This document shows positions 31,027-40,329 of a DNA stretch of 64,000 bases, one piece after another. This DNA is from Gilichinskyi gelida (GTDB lineage: Bacteria; Acidobacteriota; Thermoanaerobaculia; Gp7-AA8). Position 1 is the stretch's first letter. Each line of letters opens with the position of its first letter. The notes beneath the pieces are model-generated. The model made no database searches. It was not told the origin of the DNA and saw only the letters and a list, made by a program, of their open reading frames with translations. The stretch spans positions 186,001 through 250,000 of the forward strand of contig JBBPII010000004.1 of NCBI GenBank assembly GCA_038040385.1. Direction: 5' to 3'. The position numbers were made by a program, and so were the translations under genes.

Positions 31027-32985
31027 CTACAGCCCGGCCTGCTGCTGCGGCGCCTGCGCCTTGAGCAGGCTGTCGTTGATCTCCACCCTGGCGTCCTTGC
31101 GCAGCCGCTGCAGAAGAGCGGCGCGGAGGTTGCGCGCCTCCTGCTGGCGGAGCATTTCGGCGTACGAGGTGCGGTTCTCGTCGACCGACTTCGGGTCGAC
31201 CTTCTTCTGCTCGAGGACCTGGAACACCACGGCGCCCTCGGCCACCTGCACCGGACCCTTGACCTCGCCGACCTTCGCCGCCATCGCCGCGTCGACCAGC
31301 GCCGTGACGTCGCCGCTGAAGCCGCTGACGTTGCCCTGGTGATTCACGGTGGTCTCCGAGGCCGGAATGCCGCTCTTGGTGGAAACCGCGTCGATGTTCG
31401 CTGCGGGCATGGCCTTGGCGAGCGCCTGCGCCGCCGCCTGGCGCGCCTTCTCCATCCGCGCGTCGCTTTCGACCTTGGGCTGCACTTCGGCGAACTCCGA
31501 GACGCCGGCGAAGCGGGAGGCGACGAGGAACGGAATCATCGGGCCGCGCTGCGTGCCGATGATCTCGCCGACGTCATTCGGCTTCGCCGAGAAGGCCCAC
31601 GCCGTCAGCGCGGGGTTCTGGCCGAGGCCGGGGATGGTGTCGTTCTTGGCGAACCAGAGCGTGTCGTTGGACGTGACCTTGTCGTTGGCAAACGCCGAGA
31701 ACTCCACGTGCGTCTTCGGCTTCGACTGCTTGACGCGCGCCGCGATGCGCGTGATCTCTTCGACCGCGCGGTCCTTCGCCATCTGCTCGGCCATCTGGCT
31801 GGAGAGCAAGGGCGACACCTCTTCGAACGTGCGGTAGCCGGCCGGCCGGCGCTCGAGCACCTTGATGATGTGGTAACCGAACTCGGTCGTGCGGATGGGA
31901 TCGCTGATGGTGTTCAGCGGGATGGTGAACGCCGCAGCGTCGAACGGCGCAACGGTCCTCCCCTTGTCGACGAAGCCCATGTCGCCGCCCTGGCCGGACG
32001 ACGAGGGATCGTCGGATTTCTCGCGCGCCAGCTTCGCGAAGTCGGCGCCGGCGCGGAGCTGCTTGACCAGCCCCTCGGCCTTCGCCTTCGCCGCGGCGTC
32101 GATCGCCGGCGGCGCGTTCTGATCGACGCGAATCAGGAGGTGGAGGATGTGCGCCTGCTCGGCGTGCTTGAAATCCTCTTTCGACGCCTCGTAGCGCTTG
32201 CGGAGATCGGCGTCGGTCGGAACGATCTGCGAGCGGAGGCGCCCCAGGTCGGCGATGAGGTACTTCACCTGCCGCTGCTCGCCGTGCGCGTACTGCGCCT
32301 GATGGGCGCGGTAGTGCTGCTCGATCTCCGCCGGGGTGAGGGTGACGTTGGTGGCCTCGCGGCTCGCCGCGTGGAGCACGTACTTGATCTTGGCGTTCTC
32401 GGTGACGCGGCGGTACTCCGTCTCCACCATCTTCGGGGAGATCACCAGCGAGTGCGCGAGCGCGCTCTCCATCTTCTGAAGCGTGATCTCGCGCGCCAGC
32501 TCTTCCTCGAACTCCGCCGGCGACTGGTAGCCCAGCGAGCCGGTGACGTAGCGCGAGTAGAGCTCGTTGCCGACGAACTTCCCGTCCGGGTTGAGGGTCG
32601 GGATCTGTAGGATCTTCTCGCGAACTTCCTCCGGCGAGGCGGACAGGTGCAAGCGCCGCGCTTCCTGGAGCAGGAGCTTCTGGTCGACCAACGAGTCGAG
32701 CACCTGCTTCGGAAGCCCCATGCTGGCGATCATCTCCGGCGAGAGGGCCTGCCGGTACATCTGCTCGTAGTTTTTCTCGGTGTAGTAGAGCGCGCGGTCG
32801 TATTCGCGGAGGGAGATGGTCTCGCCGTTCACGCGCGCGGCGTAGGAGCGGGTGTCCTGGCTGCCGTTCGCGCTCGGGCCGCCGAGGCCACTGTCGAAGA
32901 AGACGAACCCGACGATGAAGGCAGCCACAACGGCGAGAAGCGCCCATTTGAGCTGCTGAAAGTTGTCGCGCATCAATTTGAGCAT
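31027..32985 (-). CDS. ppiD: PpiD/SurA-type peptidyl-prolyl cis-trans isomerase (foldase)
   Basis: About 652 residues. N-terminal membrane anchor (LKWALLAVVAAFIVGFVFFD) then the SurA_N-like chaperone helices (LREYDRALYYTEKNYEQMYR, GLPKQVLDSLVDQKLLLQEA). A parvulin/rotamase domain follows near residues 270-380 (HILHLLIRVDQN, KSDDPSSSGQGGDMGFV, FGYHIIKVLERR). A C-terminal region resembles a second, degenerate parvulin domain. Such proteins assist folding of exported and outer-membrane proteins at the periplasmic face. ATG 32985 (MLKLMRDNF) gives the normal N-terminus; an upstream GTG/ATG would add 15 residues. Divergent from the FecR-domain gene. Confidence 0.9.
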   Translation of the reverse strand: MLKLMRDNFQQLKWALLAVVAAFIVGFVFFDSGLGGPSANGSQDTRSYAARVNGETISLREYDRALYYTEKNYEQMYRQALSPEMIASMGLPKQVLDSLVDQKLLLQEARRLHLSASPEEVREKILQIPTLNPDGKFVGNELYSRYVTGSLGYQSPAEFEEELAREITLQKMESALAHSLVISPKMVETEYRRVTENAKIKYVLHAASREATNVTLTPAEIEQHYRAHQAQYAHGEQRQVKYLIADLGRLRSQIVPTDADLRKRYEASKEDFKHAEQAHILHLLIRVDQNAPPAIDAAAKAKAEGLVKQLRAGADFAKLAREKSDDPSSSGQGGDMGFVDKGRTVAPFDAAAFTIPLNTISDPIRTTEFGYHIIKVLERRPAGYRTFEEVSPLLSSQMAEQMAKDRAVEEITRIAARVKQSKPKTHVEFSAFANDKVTSNDTLWFAKNDTIPGLGQNPALTAWAFSAKPNDVGEIIGTQRGPMIPFLVASRFAGVSEFAEVQPKVESDARMEKARQAAAQALAKAMPAANIDAVSTKSGIPASETTVNHQGNVSGFSGDVTALVDAAMAAKVGEVKGPVQVAEGAVVFQVLEQKKVDPKSVDENRTSYAEMLRQQEARNLRAALLQRLRKDARVEINDSLLKAQAPQQQAGL

Positions 32986-33120
32986 GGGAAAAACCTCGAT
33001 CTTGTCTGATTGGATGAGCGACCGCGGCACGAGGGACTACCAGCCTGCCGATCGCGTGTATCCGTAAAAAACGCGGCAGTTTAGCTATTCCCGGCCCGGG
33101 GCGCAAACACCGCACCGTGT

Positions 33121-33126
33121 TATAAA
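33121..33126 (+). promoter_or_regulatory. Candidate -10 box of the FecR-domain gene
   Basis: TATAAA ends 16 nt before ATG 33143, giving a leader of about 10 nt. No convincing -35 box is visible. Confidence 0.42.
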
Positions 33127-33142
33127 TCATCGGTTTCGACCG

Positions 33143-34582
33143 ATGGCTAAGCGGAAGAAAAAGAAGGTCGCGGGCGCCGACATCGACTGGTACCTCATCT
33201 CCATCGACCGGCTCAAGCAGATCGGGCTGGTCATCCTCCTCATTCTTTTGGGGCTGGGCGGGTGGTGGTACTTCTCGAACCAGAAGCGCAATCCGCGCAG
33301 CGCGGCCGAGTCCGCCATCGGTGAGGCGCGGCAGGCCCTCAATACCCTCGCGGCGTCGAAAGACTTCAACCAACATCGCAACGAGTTCGACCGTGCGCAG
33401 CGCAAGCTCGATCAAGCCACCACTCATCTCGCCGCGGCGAAGTACGCCGAGGCGGAGAGCGCGGCGGTGGAGTCGCAGACCATCAGCCGCGCCGCGCTGA
33501 GCGGGGCGGGCGGCGGCGACAACGACGCGCAGTTCCTCACCGTCGAGGGCGACGTGCAGTACCAGAAGTCGTCGACCGGCGATTGGAAGTCGGCCGAGTC
33601 GCGCACGCCGCTCTTCAACGGCGACTGGGTGAAGACCGGCGACAAGGCCTCAGCGGAGCTGATCTTCTCCAACGGCTCGCTCTACACCGTGGGGTCGGGC
33701 GCGCTGCTCGAGATCTACTCCCAGTTCAATCCGGCCACCAGCAAGAAGAGCAACCTGGTGCAGATGCAGATCGGCTCGATCGAAGTGGCCACCACCGACG
33801 ATCAGTCGACCGTCCGCACGCCGAGCAGCCAGATCACCGTCGACTCCGAATCGACGACCCAGGTGGGCGTCGATCCGCAGAAGCAGACCGCGGTGGTCAC
33901 CGAGAAGGGCTCGGCCTCGGTCGCGCCGGCCAGCGGCGGCGCCGCGGTGAAGGTCGCCAGCGGCGAGAAGGTCACCGCCGACGCCTCGGGGGCGCTCTCC
34001 GCGGTCAAGAAGCTGCTCATGCCGCCGACGCTCAAGGAGCCGAGCGACAACCATCCGATCACCCTCGGCGAGTCGCAGGTGAACTTCGTCTGGGACGCCG
34101 TGCCGGGCGCGGCCGCGTATCAATTCCAGGTCTCGCGCTCGCGCCTGTTCTCGTCGCTGGAGATCAACTCCAGGCGGCCGAAGACCACGGCCGGCGCGAA
34201 GGTGACGGCCGAAGGGGCGTTCTATTGGCGCGTGGCGTCGATCGGGGCGGACGGCGAGGTGGGGCCGTTCTCGAATCCCTACCGCTTCCGGGTGGTGGGC
34301 GGCGGGCGGGACACCGGGGTCGGCAACCCCGACGCGGCGCCGCCGTCGCTGGTGCTCAAGAAGCCGTATCCCCTGGGCGGACCGTTCTACATGGTCGAGG
34401 GGACGACCGACGGCGGCGCCACGGTGACCATCAACGACGAGGATGTGGAGGTGGAGTCGAACGGCCACTTCAAGAAGCTGGTCAGCTTCAACAAGGTGGG
34501 TCGGAACGCGGTGGTGGTAAAAGCTCTCAACGCCTCCGGGAAAACGAACGTACAATCCGTCACCGTGATCGTGGAAGAGTAG
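33143..34582 (+). CDS. Membrane-anchored FecR-domain protein with Ig-like C-terminus
   Basis: 479 residues. The basic N-terminus (MAKRKKKKV) is followed by one transmembrane helix (QIGLVILLILLGLGGWWYF), a short helical section, then a FecR domain (about 130-290; FNGDWVKTGDKASAELIFSN, STVRTPSSQITVDSE). Two beta-sandwich regions follow: one with FVWDAVPGAAAYQFQVSRSR (fibronectin-like) and a C-terminal bacterial-Ig module (YMVEGTTDGGATVTINDEDV). Classic FecR signals to a sigma factor, but none is present; this architecture, common in Acidobacteriota, more likely senses or binds something in the periplasm. It lies directly upstream of mreB. Confidence 0.85.
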   Translation: MAKRKKKKVAGADIDWYLISIDRLKQIGLVILLILLGLGGWWYFSNQKRNPRSAAESAIGEARQALNTLAASKDFNQHRNEFDRAQRKLDQATTHLAAAKYAEAESAAVESQTISRAALSGAGGGDNDAQFLTVEGDVQYQKSSTGDWKSAESRTPLFNGDWVKTGDKASAELIFSNGSLYTVGSGALLEIYSQFNPATSKKSNLVQMQIGSIEVATTDDQSTVRTPSSQITVDSESTTQVGVDPQKQTAVVTEKGSASVAPASGGAAVKVASGEKVTADASGALSAVKKLLMPPTLKEPSDNHPITLGESQVNFVWDAVPGAAAYQFQVSRSRLFSSLEINSRRPKTTAGAKVTAEGAFYWRVASIGADGEVGPFSNPYRFRVVGGGRDTGVGNPDAAPPSLVLKKPYPLGGPFYMVEGTTDGGATVTINDEDVEVESNGHFKKLVSFNKVGRNAVVVKALNASGKTNVQSVTVIVEE

Positions 34583-34661
34583 TCGAGCATTTTCCTCCCC
34601 GCCCGCGGCAGCCCTTTTGCAGCGGGCGCCACGAAGCTCAATCAAAGGAACAAACGAACGA

Positions 34662-35687
34662 ATGCCGTGGAAATCACTCCTCTCGATGTTCTCGAACGAT
34701 CTGGCGATCGACCTCGGGACAGCGAACACGCTGGTTTACGCGAAGAACAAAGGGATCGTCGTGCGCGAGCCGTCGATCGTCGCGGTCAACAAGATCAACA
34801 ACCAGGTCGAGGCAGTAGGCAACGAAGCAAAGGCGATGCTCGGCCGCACGCCGGGAAATATCGTCGCCATCCGTCCGATGAAGGACGGCGTCATCGCCGA
34901 CTTCGAAGTGACGGAGAAGATGATCAAGTACTTCATCGAGAAGGCGCACGGACGGCGCTTCCTGGTCAAGCCGCGCATCGTCATCTCCGTCCCCTCCGAG
35001 ATCACGCAGGTGGAAAAACGCGCGGTGAAGGACTCCGCGCTGCGCGCCGGCGCGACCGAGGTGTATCTGATCGAGCAGGCCATGGCCGCGGCGATCGGCG
35101 CCGGACTCCCCATCACCGACCCCACCGGCAACATGATCGTGGACATCGGCGGCGGCACCACCGACGTCGCGGTGATCTCGCTGGCCGGCATCGTCTACTC
35201 CCGTTCGGTGCGCGTGGCCGGCAACGAGATGGACGACGCGATCATTCAGTACATCAAACGGAAGTACAACCTCCTCATCGGCGAGCGGACCGCCGAGCAG
35301 GTGAAGATGGAGATCGGATCCGCCTTCCCGCTCGACGAAGAGATGACCATGGAGATCAAGGGGCGCGACCTGGTCGAGGGCGTGCCGAAAACGCTGGTGG
35401 TCAGCGACGAGGAGATCCGCGAGGCGCTCTCGGAGACGGTGGCCACCATCGTCGAGGCGGTCCGGGTGGCGCTGGAGCGCACCCCGCCCGAGCTCTCGGC
35501 CGACATCATGGACAAGGGCATCATCATCGCCGGCGGCGGCTCCATGCTGAAGAACCTCGACAAACGGCTCCGCGAAGAGACCGGCCTGCCGGTGACCCTG
35601 GCCGAGGACCCGCTGGCGTGCGTGGCCCTGGGGACGGGGCAGATGCTCACGGATTTCAACCTGTTGCGTAAGATTTCGATCGAGTGA
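34662..35687 (+). CDS. mreB: Rod shape-determining protein MreB
   Basis: Bacterial actin that forms membrane-associated filaments and directs lateral wall synthesis. 341 residues from ATG 34662 (MPWKSLLSMFSNDLAIDLGT), preceded by AAAGGA. Nucleotide-binding motifs are intact: phosphate 1 AIDLGTANTLVYA, phosphate 2 MIVDIGGGTTDVAVISL, and adenosine IIIAGGGSMLKNLD. The amphipathic membrane-binding start and the MreB-specific PSIVAVNK are present. First gene of the mreBCD-mrdA-rodA block; an F2 palindrome separates it from mreC. Confidence 0.97.
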   Translation: MPWKSLLSMFSNDLAIDLGTANTLVYAKNKGIVVREPSIVAVNKINNQVEAVGNEAKAMLGRTPGNIVAIRPMKDGVIADFEVTEKMIKYFIEKAHGRRFLVKPRIVISVPSEITQVEKRAVKDSALRAGATEVYLIEQAMAAAIGAGLPITDPTGNMIVDIGGGTTDVAVISLAGIVYSRSVRVAGNEMDDAIIQYIKRKYNLLIGERTAEQVKMEIGSAFPLDEEMTMEIKGRDLVEGVPKTLVVSDEEIREALSETVATIVEAVRVALERTPPELSADIMDKGIIIAGGGSMLKNLDKRLREETGLPVTLAEDPLACVALGTGQMLTDFNLLRKISIE

Positions 35688-35689
35688 GG

Positions 35690-35760
35690 TTCGCCGTTGG
35701 CTGTTGGCCGTTGACCGTGGCGTTACCTCGGCCAACGGTCAACCGCCAACGGCGAACGTG
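35690..35760. repeat. F2 palindrome between mreB and mreC
   Basis: GTTCGCCGTTGGCTGTTGGC arm and CCAACGGTCAAC...CCAACGGCGAAC arm, able to form a long hairpin. It might attenuate transcription so that MreB exceeds MreCD; that is inference. Confidence 0.88.
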
Positions 35761-35791
35761 GCCTAGATTTCGCTCAACGCCGTAGAGGTAC

Positions 35792-36652
35792 ATGGCCGTT
35801 CCGACCGACGTCATCCCCCGCCGTCCGACGCTGCTCTTCATCGTCGTCTTGTCGATGCTGTTCGCGCTGATGGCGGCCAGCAGCCGTACCCGAGTGGTCG
35901 GCGAGACGCGCACTCTCTTCGAGCGGACGGTGATGACCCTCTTCGCGCCGGTGCCGAAGGTGGTCAACTGGGTCGGCTCCAGCGCCGCCGACATGTATCA
36001 CGGCTACCTCGACATGCGGCGCTCGGTCCAAGAGAACCTCCAGCTCCGGCGCAAGGTCGACCAGCTCACCACCGACAACCTCCGCCTCCGGCAGTCCGAG
36101 GGCGACCTCCGGCGCCTCCGCAGCCTCCTCGGCTATTCCGAGCAGTTCACCATGCCCACCACCATGGCCGAGGCGATCATGCTGGACATCTCCGGCCGCT
36201 TCAAATCGATCATCCTGGACCGCGGGTCGGCGGCCGGCATCGACGTCGACGACGTGGTGGTCAACGCCAATGGCCTCATCGGGCGCGTGGTGCTGACGAC
36301 CAAGGACATGTCGAAGGTGCAGCTCCTCACCGACAGCAACGCCTCGGTCGGCGTGCTCATCGAGCGGACTCGGCGGCAGGGCGTGCTGCGCGGCGACGGC
36401 GCCGGCGGCGCACAGCTCTACGACATCCCGTCGCTCGCCGACGTCCGTCCCGGCGACAGCATCATGACCGCCGGCATCGACGGCATCTATCCCAAAGGCA
36501 TCCCGGTCGGCGTGATCATCAAGGCGGAGAAGGGGCAGGACTTGTTCAAGACCATCACCGTCAAGCCGCTGGTCGACTTCGCCTCGATCGAGGAAACCAT
36601 CGTGCTGCACACCCGCAAGATCCCCGGCGATGTGGTGAGGTACGCGCCATGA
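35792..36652 (+). CDS. mreC: Rod shape-determining protein MreC
   Basis: 286 residues, bitopic. One N-terminal membrane helix (TLLFIVVLSMLFALMAASS), a coiled coil (about 70-110; ENLQLRRKVDQLTTDNLRLR), then the paired beta-barrel periplasmic domain (IILDRGSAAGIDVDDVVVN, GLIGRVVLTTKDMSKVQLLT, SIMTAGIDGIYPKGIPVG). MreC links MreB filaments to PBP2/RodA. The gene overlaps mreD by 4 nt (ATGA). Confidence 0.95.
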   Translation: MAVPTDVIPRRPTLLFIVVLSMLFALMAASSRTRVVGETRTLFERTVMTLFAPVPKVVNWVGSSAADMYHGYLDMRRSVQENLQLRRKVDQLTTDNLRLRQSEGDLRRLRSLLGYSEQFTMPTTMAEAIMLDISGRFKSIILDRGSAAGIDVDDVVVNANGLIGRVVLTTKDMSKVQLLTDSNASVGVLIERTRRQGVLRGDGAGGAQLYDIPSLADVRPGDSIMTAGIDGIYPKGIPVGVIIKAEKGQDLFKTITVKPLVDFASIEETIVLHTRKIPGDVVRYAP

Positions 36653-37155
36653 GGTGGCTGCGGTTCGCGGTCGGGCTGATCATCGCGCTGACGCTGCATT
36701 CGCTGCTCGACAGCTTCTTTCCCAACGCCCTGGCGTTCTTCAATCCCTATCTCATCCTCATCGTCTACTACTCGATGGGCGGCAACGTCCTCGGCGCGAT
36801 CATCGCCGGCGTGATCGCCGGGCTGGTGCAGGACGCCTACTCCGGCGCCATCTTCGGCCTGCACGCCTTCTCGCTCACGGTCTGCGCCTACACCGTGGCG
36901 TACATCAACTCCCGCCTCTCGCTGCGCGGGACGCTGGCGTTCGGCGGCTGCCTCATCGGAGCGGTGATCGTCAACGAGCTCGTCATTTACATCCTGGTGA
37001 ACATTCTGTTGAAGCAGAAGATCCAGATGTTCGAGCAGGGCATGATCTTCAAGGCGATCTTCACCTGTCTGTTCGGGATGCTGGTCTATCAGTTGTTGAC
37101 GCTATTTCTTCGCGAGGAGCCCATTGAAGCCACACGCAGACCTGCCGGCTGGTAA
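36649..37155 (+). CDS. mreD: Rod shape-determining protein MreD
   Basis: 168 residues with about five membrane helices (FAVGLIIALTLHSLL, ILIVYYSMGGNVLGAIIAGV and others). The MreD-typical LVQDAYSGAIFGLHAFSL is visible. Partner of MreC in the elongasome. The final residues end near an F2 palindrome that fills the gap to mrdA. Confidence 0.9.
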   Translation: MRWLRFAVGLIIALTLHSLLDSFFPNALAFFNPYLILIVYYSMGGNVLGAIIAGVIAGLVQDAYSGAIFGLHAFSLTVCAYTVAYINSRLSLRGTLAFGGCLIGAVIVNELVIYILVNILLKQKIQMFEQGMIFKAIFTCLFGMLVYQLLTLFLREEPIEATRRPAGW

Positions 37156-37157
37156 GC

Positions 37158-37230
37158 GTTCGCCGTTGGCCGTTGACCGTTGGCCGGTCCACGGTATGCA
37201 TCAGCCAACGGTCAACGGCTAACGGCGAAC
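37158..37230. repeat. F2 palindrome between mreD and mrdA
   Basis: GTTCGCCGTTGGCCGTTGAC arm and GTCAACGGCTAACGGCGAAC arm, closely matching the copy between mreB and mreC. It ends 7 nt before the mrdA start and so covers the position of its ribosome-binding site. Confidence 0.88.
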
Positions 37231-37237
37231 AAATCCC

Positions 37238-39220
37238 ATGCGAGTTTATCGAGACGACCAGAAGTTCCTCTCCTTCCGAATCAACGCCGTCCTCTGGGGG
37301 ATCGTCGCGGTCTTCCTCTTCCTCGCCGGATCGTTCTGGTTCGTGCAGGGGGTGCAGGCGGACAAGTACCGGGGGCTCTCCGAGGCCAACGCGCTGCGCG
37401 AGATCGTCATGCCGGCCAAGCGCGGGCTGGTCCTCGACCGCACCGGCCAGAAGATCCTCGCCGACAACCAGCCGGCGTACACCCTCACCCTCGACCGGAC
37501 GGTCATGCGCCCGCTGGTCAAGGGCGACCCACAGCACCGCGAGAAGCTGATCGCCTTCCTGGCGGCGGTCCTCGGCGTCACGCCGCAGGAAGTCGAGGCG
37601 CGCTTCGAAAAAGGCAAACTGATCCCGTTCGCCCGCCCGATGCCGCTGGCCGAGGACCTGACCATGACGCAGGTGGCATCGGTGCAGGCGCAGGCGGTGG
37701 CCTTCCCGGAGCTGAACGTCGAGCCGGTGCAGCGCCGCAACTATCCGTACGGCACGATGGCCGCGCACGTCCTCGGCTTCATCGGCGAGGTCAACGAGAA
37801 AGACCTGGGCGTGCACAAGGATCTGCGGCAGGGCGATCTGATCGGCAAGCGCGCCGTGGAGCTGATGTACGACGAGTACCTCCGCGGCCGCGACGGCGCG
37901 CAGTACTGGGAGTACGACAGCCATGGCCGCCGTCTCGCCGAATACCGGCCGGCGCGCAAGGAGCCGGTGGCCGGCGACAACGTCTACCTCACCATCGACT
38001 TCGAGCTCCAGCGCCGCGCGGAGCAGTACTTCATCGAGAACGAGTTCGTCGGCTCCGCGGTGGCGCTCGATCCCCGCAACGGCGAGGTGCTGGCCATGGT
38101 CTCCTCGCCGGTGTTCAACCCGAACGTCTACTCGAAGCGCTTCACGCCCGAGGTGTGGAAGGTCATCTCCTCGAACCCGTTCAAGGTGGAGCTCAATCGC
38201 GCCATCCAGGGCCTCTACTCGCCCGGCTCGGTATTCAAGGTGGTCATGGCCATGGCCGGCCTCTCCGATCACGCCATCGACACCGCGACGACGTTCCATT
38301 GCGCCGGCAGCGGCGTCTTCTTCGGCCGTCGTTTCCGCTGTTGGCGGCGCCAAGGGCACGGCGACGTCGGGGTGTCGACCGCGATCAAAGTCTCCTGCGA
38401 CATCTTCTTCTACAACACCGGCGCGCGGCTCGGCGTCGACAAAATCTCCGAGTACGCGCGCAACCTGACTTTTGGCGAGATCTCCAAGATCGATCTCGAC
38501 GGCGAGAAGGCGGGCCTCGTCCCGTCGACGAAGTGGGCCAACGAGAAGCAGCACCGCAAGTGGTATCCGTCCGAGACCATCTCCGTCTCCATCGGTCAGG
38601 GACCGCTGATCGTCACGCCGCTGCAGGTGGCGAACATGATGGCCGCCATCGCCAACGGCGGCACCGTCTACCGCCCGCACGTCCTGAAGATGATCGAGAA
38701 AGTCGGTCCGAAGGGAGAGGTCAACCGCTACCAGGTGGCCAGCGAAGTGCTGCACAAAGTGCCGAACCTCTCCGACCGCGCGCTGCAGACCGTGAAGGCC
38801 GGGCTCTGGAAAGTGGTCAACGAGGAAGGCGGCACCGGCGGCAATTCGCGCATCACCGGCCTCAATGTGGCGGGCAAGACCGGCACGGTGCAGGTGGTCG
38901 CGCAGCACGGCTGGGTCAAGGCTGAGGGGATGCCCTTCCGCGAGCGCGACCACGCCTGGTTCGCGTCCTACGCGCCCGGCGCGCCGGGCGACGTGCCGAA
39001 GATGGTGGTGGTGGTCTTCGTGGAGCACGGCGGCCACGGCGGCGCCGACGCCGCGCCGCTGGCGAAGCTGCTCTACGAGTCGAAGTTCCGCGGGCAGGTG
39101 CAGAACGCCAATTTCGATCTGAGCAACCCCGAGACCTTGCAGGCCATCAAGGAAGGCGAGGCGCCCGTTCCCGGCCAGAAGCCGAAGGCGCCGCCGGTGC
39201 CGGCCGGCACGGGACACTGA
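37238..39220 (+). CDS. mrdA: Penicillin-binding protein 2 (elongasome transpeptidase)
   Basis: 660 residues, class B PBP. One N-terminal membrane helix (INAVLWGIVAVFLFLAGSFW), the pedestal domain with NALREIVMPAKRGLVLDRTG, then the transpeptidase: Ser-x-x-Lys in PGSVFKVVMAMAGL, SxD/SxN-type SCDIFFYNTG, and KTG in NVAGKTGTVQVV. It crosslinks lateral peptidoglycan with the glycosyltransferase RodA, encoded 8 nt downstream. Length and motif order are normal for PBP2. The C-terminal Pro/Ala/Gly tail is not part of the fold. Confidence 0.95.
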   Translation: MRVYRDDQKFLSFRINAVLWGIVAVFLFLAGSFWFVQGVQADKYRGLSEANALREIVMPAKRGLVLDRTGQKILADNQPAYTLTLDRTVMRPLVKGDPQHREKLIAFLAAVLGVTPQEVEARFEKGKLIPFARPMPLAEDLTMTQVASVQAQAVAFPELNVEPVQRRNYPYGTMAAHVLGFIGEVNEKDLGVHKDLRQGDLIGKRAVELMYDEYLRGRDGAQYWEYDSHGRRLAEYRPARKEPVAGDNVYLTIDFELQRRAEQYFIENEFVGSAVALDPRNGEVLAMVSSPVFNPNVYSKRFTPEVWKVISSNPFKVELNRAIQGLYSPGSVFKVVMAMAGLSDHAIDTATTFHCAGSGVFFGRRFRCWRRQGHGDVGVSTAIKVSCDIFFYNTGARLGVDKISEYARNLTFGEISKIDLDGEKAGLVPSTKWANEKQHRKWYPSETISVSIGQGPLIVTPLQVANMMAAIANGGTVYRPHVLKMIEKVGPKGEVNRYQVASEVLHKVPNLSDRALQTVKAGLWKVVNEEGGTGGNSRITGLNVAGKTGTVQVVAQHGWVKAEGMPFRERDHAWFASYAPGAPGDVPKMVVVVFVEHGGHGGADAAPLAKLLYESKFRGQVQNANFDLSNPETLQAIKEGEAPVPGQKPKAPPVPAGTGH

Positions 39221-39228
39221 AGCCGTCG

Positions 39229-40329
39229 ATGCTGCGCGAGCGCACACGAAACCTCTCCAACGTCGACCTGAACTTTCTCGGGACGGCGCTGGTGATTGCC
39301 GCGATCGGCTGCATGCTGATCTACAGCGCGACCTACTTCAGCGATCCCAGCCTGTCGTTCGTGCGGCGACAGCTTTTGTGGATGGCCATCGGCATCGCAC
39401 TGATGCTGGTTTTCCTGGTGATCGACTATCACGTCTTGTTCGACGTCGCTCCCATCCTCTACGGGATCGGGCTGGCGTTGCTGGTCTATCTCGCCATCTT
39501 CGGGCGCCAGACAGCGCACATGAAAGGTTGGATCCATATCGGGGGATCACAGTTCCAGCCATCGGAGTTCACGAAGGTCTTCACCGCGCTGATGCTGGCG
39601 AAGTTCTTCGATTCCAACGAGCGCGCCTACCTCAGTCTCCGCTCGTTCATCCAGGTGATGCTGATCATCGGCGCGCCGGTCACCCTCATCCTGCTGCAGC
39701 CGGACTTCGGCACCGCGGCGTCGTTCTTCCCGCTATTGGCGGTGGCGATGTTCTTCGGTGGCATCCGCTGGCGGGTGTGGGTGGTGATGATCCTCGTCGC
39801 CCTGCTCGTCGCCGGACTCGGATGGGGAGTGATGAAGTCGTATCAGAAGGAGCGCATCCTCACCTTCCTCGACTCCAACCGCGACCCTCTCGGCAAGGGA
39901 TACCAGGTCACCCAGGCCAAGATCGCCATCGGCTCCGGCGGCATCCACGGGAAAGGCTTCCGCAACGGGACGCAGGGGAAGCTCGGCTTCATCCCCGCGC
40001 GGCACACCGACTTCATCTTCTCCGTGCTGGGCGAGGAGTGGGGCTTCATCGGCGTGATGATCGTCCTCGGGCTCTACCTGTTTCTGATCGTGCAGGCGCT
40101 GACCTTCGCCAAACATGCCCGCGACCGAGGAGGGACGTTCCTCGTCATCTGCCTGATCTCATTCTTCATCTTCCACGTGCTGATCAACGTGTCGATGCAG
40201 ATCGGCGTCCTGCCGACTACCGGCATCCCGCTGCCGCTGCTGTCGTACGGCGGCTCGTCGACGATGATGTTCCTCATCGCCATCGGGCTGATGCTGAACG
40301 TGGACATGCGGCGCTTCGTCAACGAGTGA
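39229..40329 (+). CDS. rodA: Peptidoglycan glycosyltransferase RodA (SEDS family)
   Basis: 366 residues, about ten membrane helices. SEDS motifs are visible: GWIHIGGSQFQPSEFTKV, LLQPDFGTAASF, GSGGIHGKGF, PARHTDFIFSVLGEEWGFIG and the terminal PLLSYGGSSTMMFLI. It polymerises lipid II with PBP2 during elongation. Second SEDS protein of the window besides FtsW at 51.4 kb. Its last 11 nt overlap the convergent small secreted protein gene, so no terminator fits between. Confidence 0.95.
   Translation: MLRERTRNLSNVDLNFLGTALVIAAIGCMLIYSATYFSDPSLSFVRRQLLWMAIGIALMLVFLVIDYHVLFDVAPILYGIGLALLVYLAIFGRQTAHMKGWIHIGGSQFQPSEFTKVFTALMLAKFFDSNERAYLSLRSFIQVMLIIGAPVTLILLQPDFGTAASFFPLLAVAMFFGGIRWRVWVVMILVALLVAGLGWGVMKSYQKERILTFLDSNRDPLGKGYQVTQAKIAIGSGGIHGKGFRNGTQGKLGFIPARHTDFIFSVLGEEWGFIGVMIVLGLYLFLIVQALTFAKHARDRGGTFLVICLISFFIFHVLINVSMQIGVLPTTGIPLPLLSYGGSSTMMFLIAIGLMLNVDMRRFVNE

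Noticed and set aside
33143..34582. FecR-type anti-sigma regulator of iron transport
   Set aside because: The FecR domain is present, but there is no ECF sigma factor, TonB receptor or transport gene nearby; the neighbourhood is cell-shape genes.
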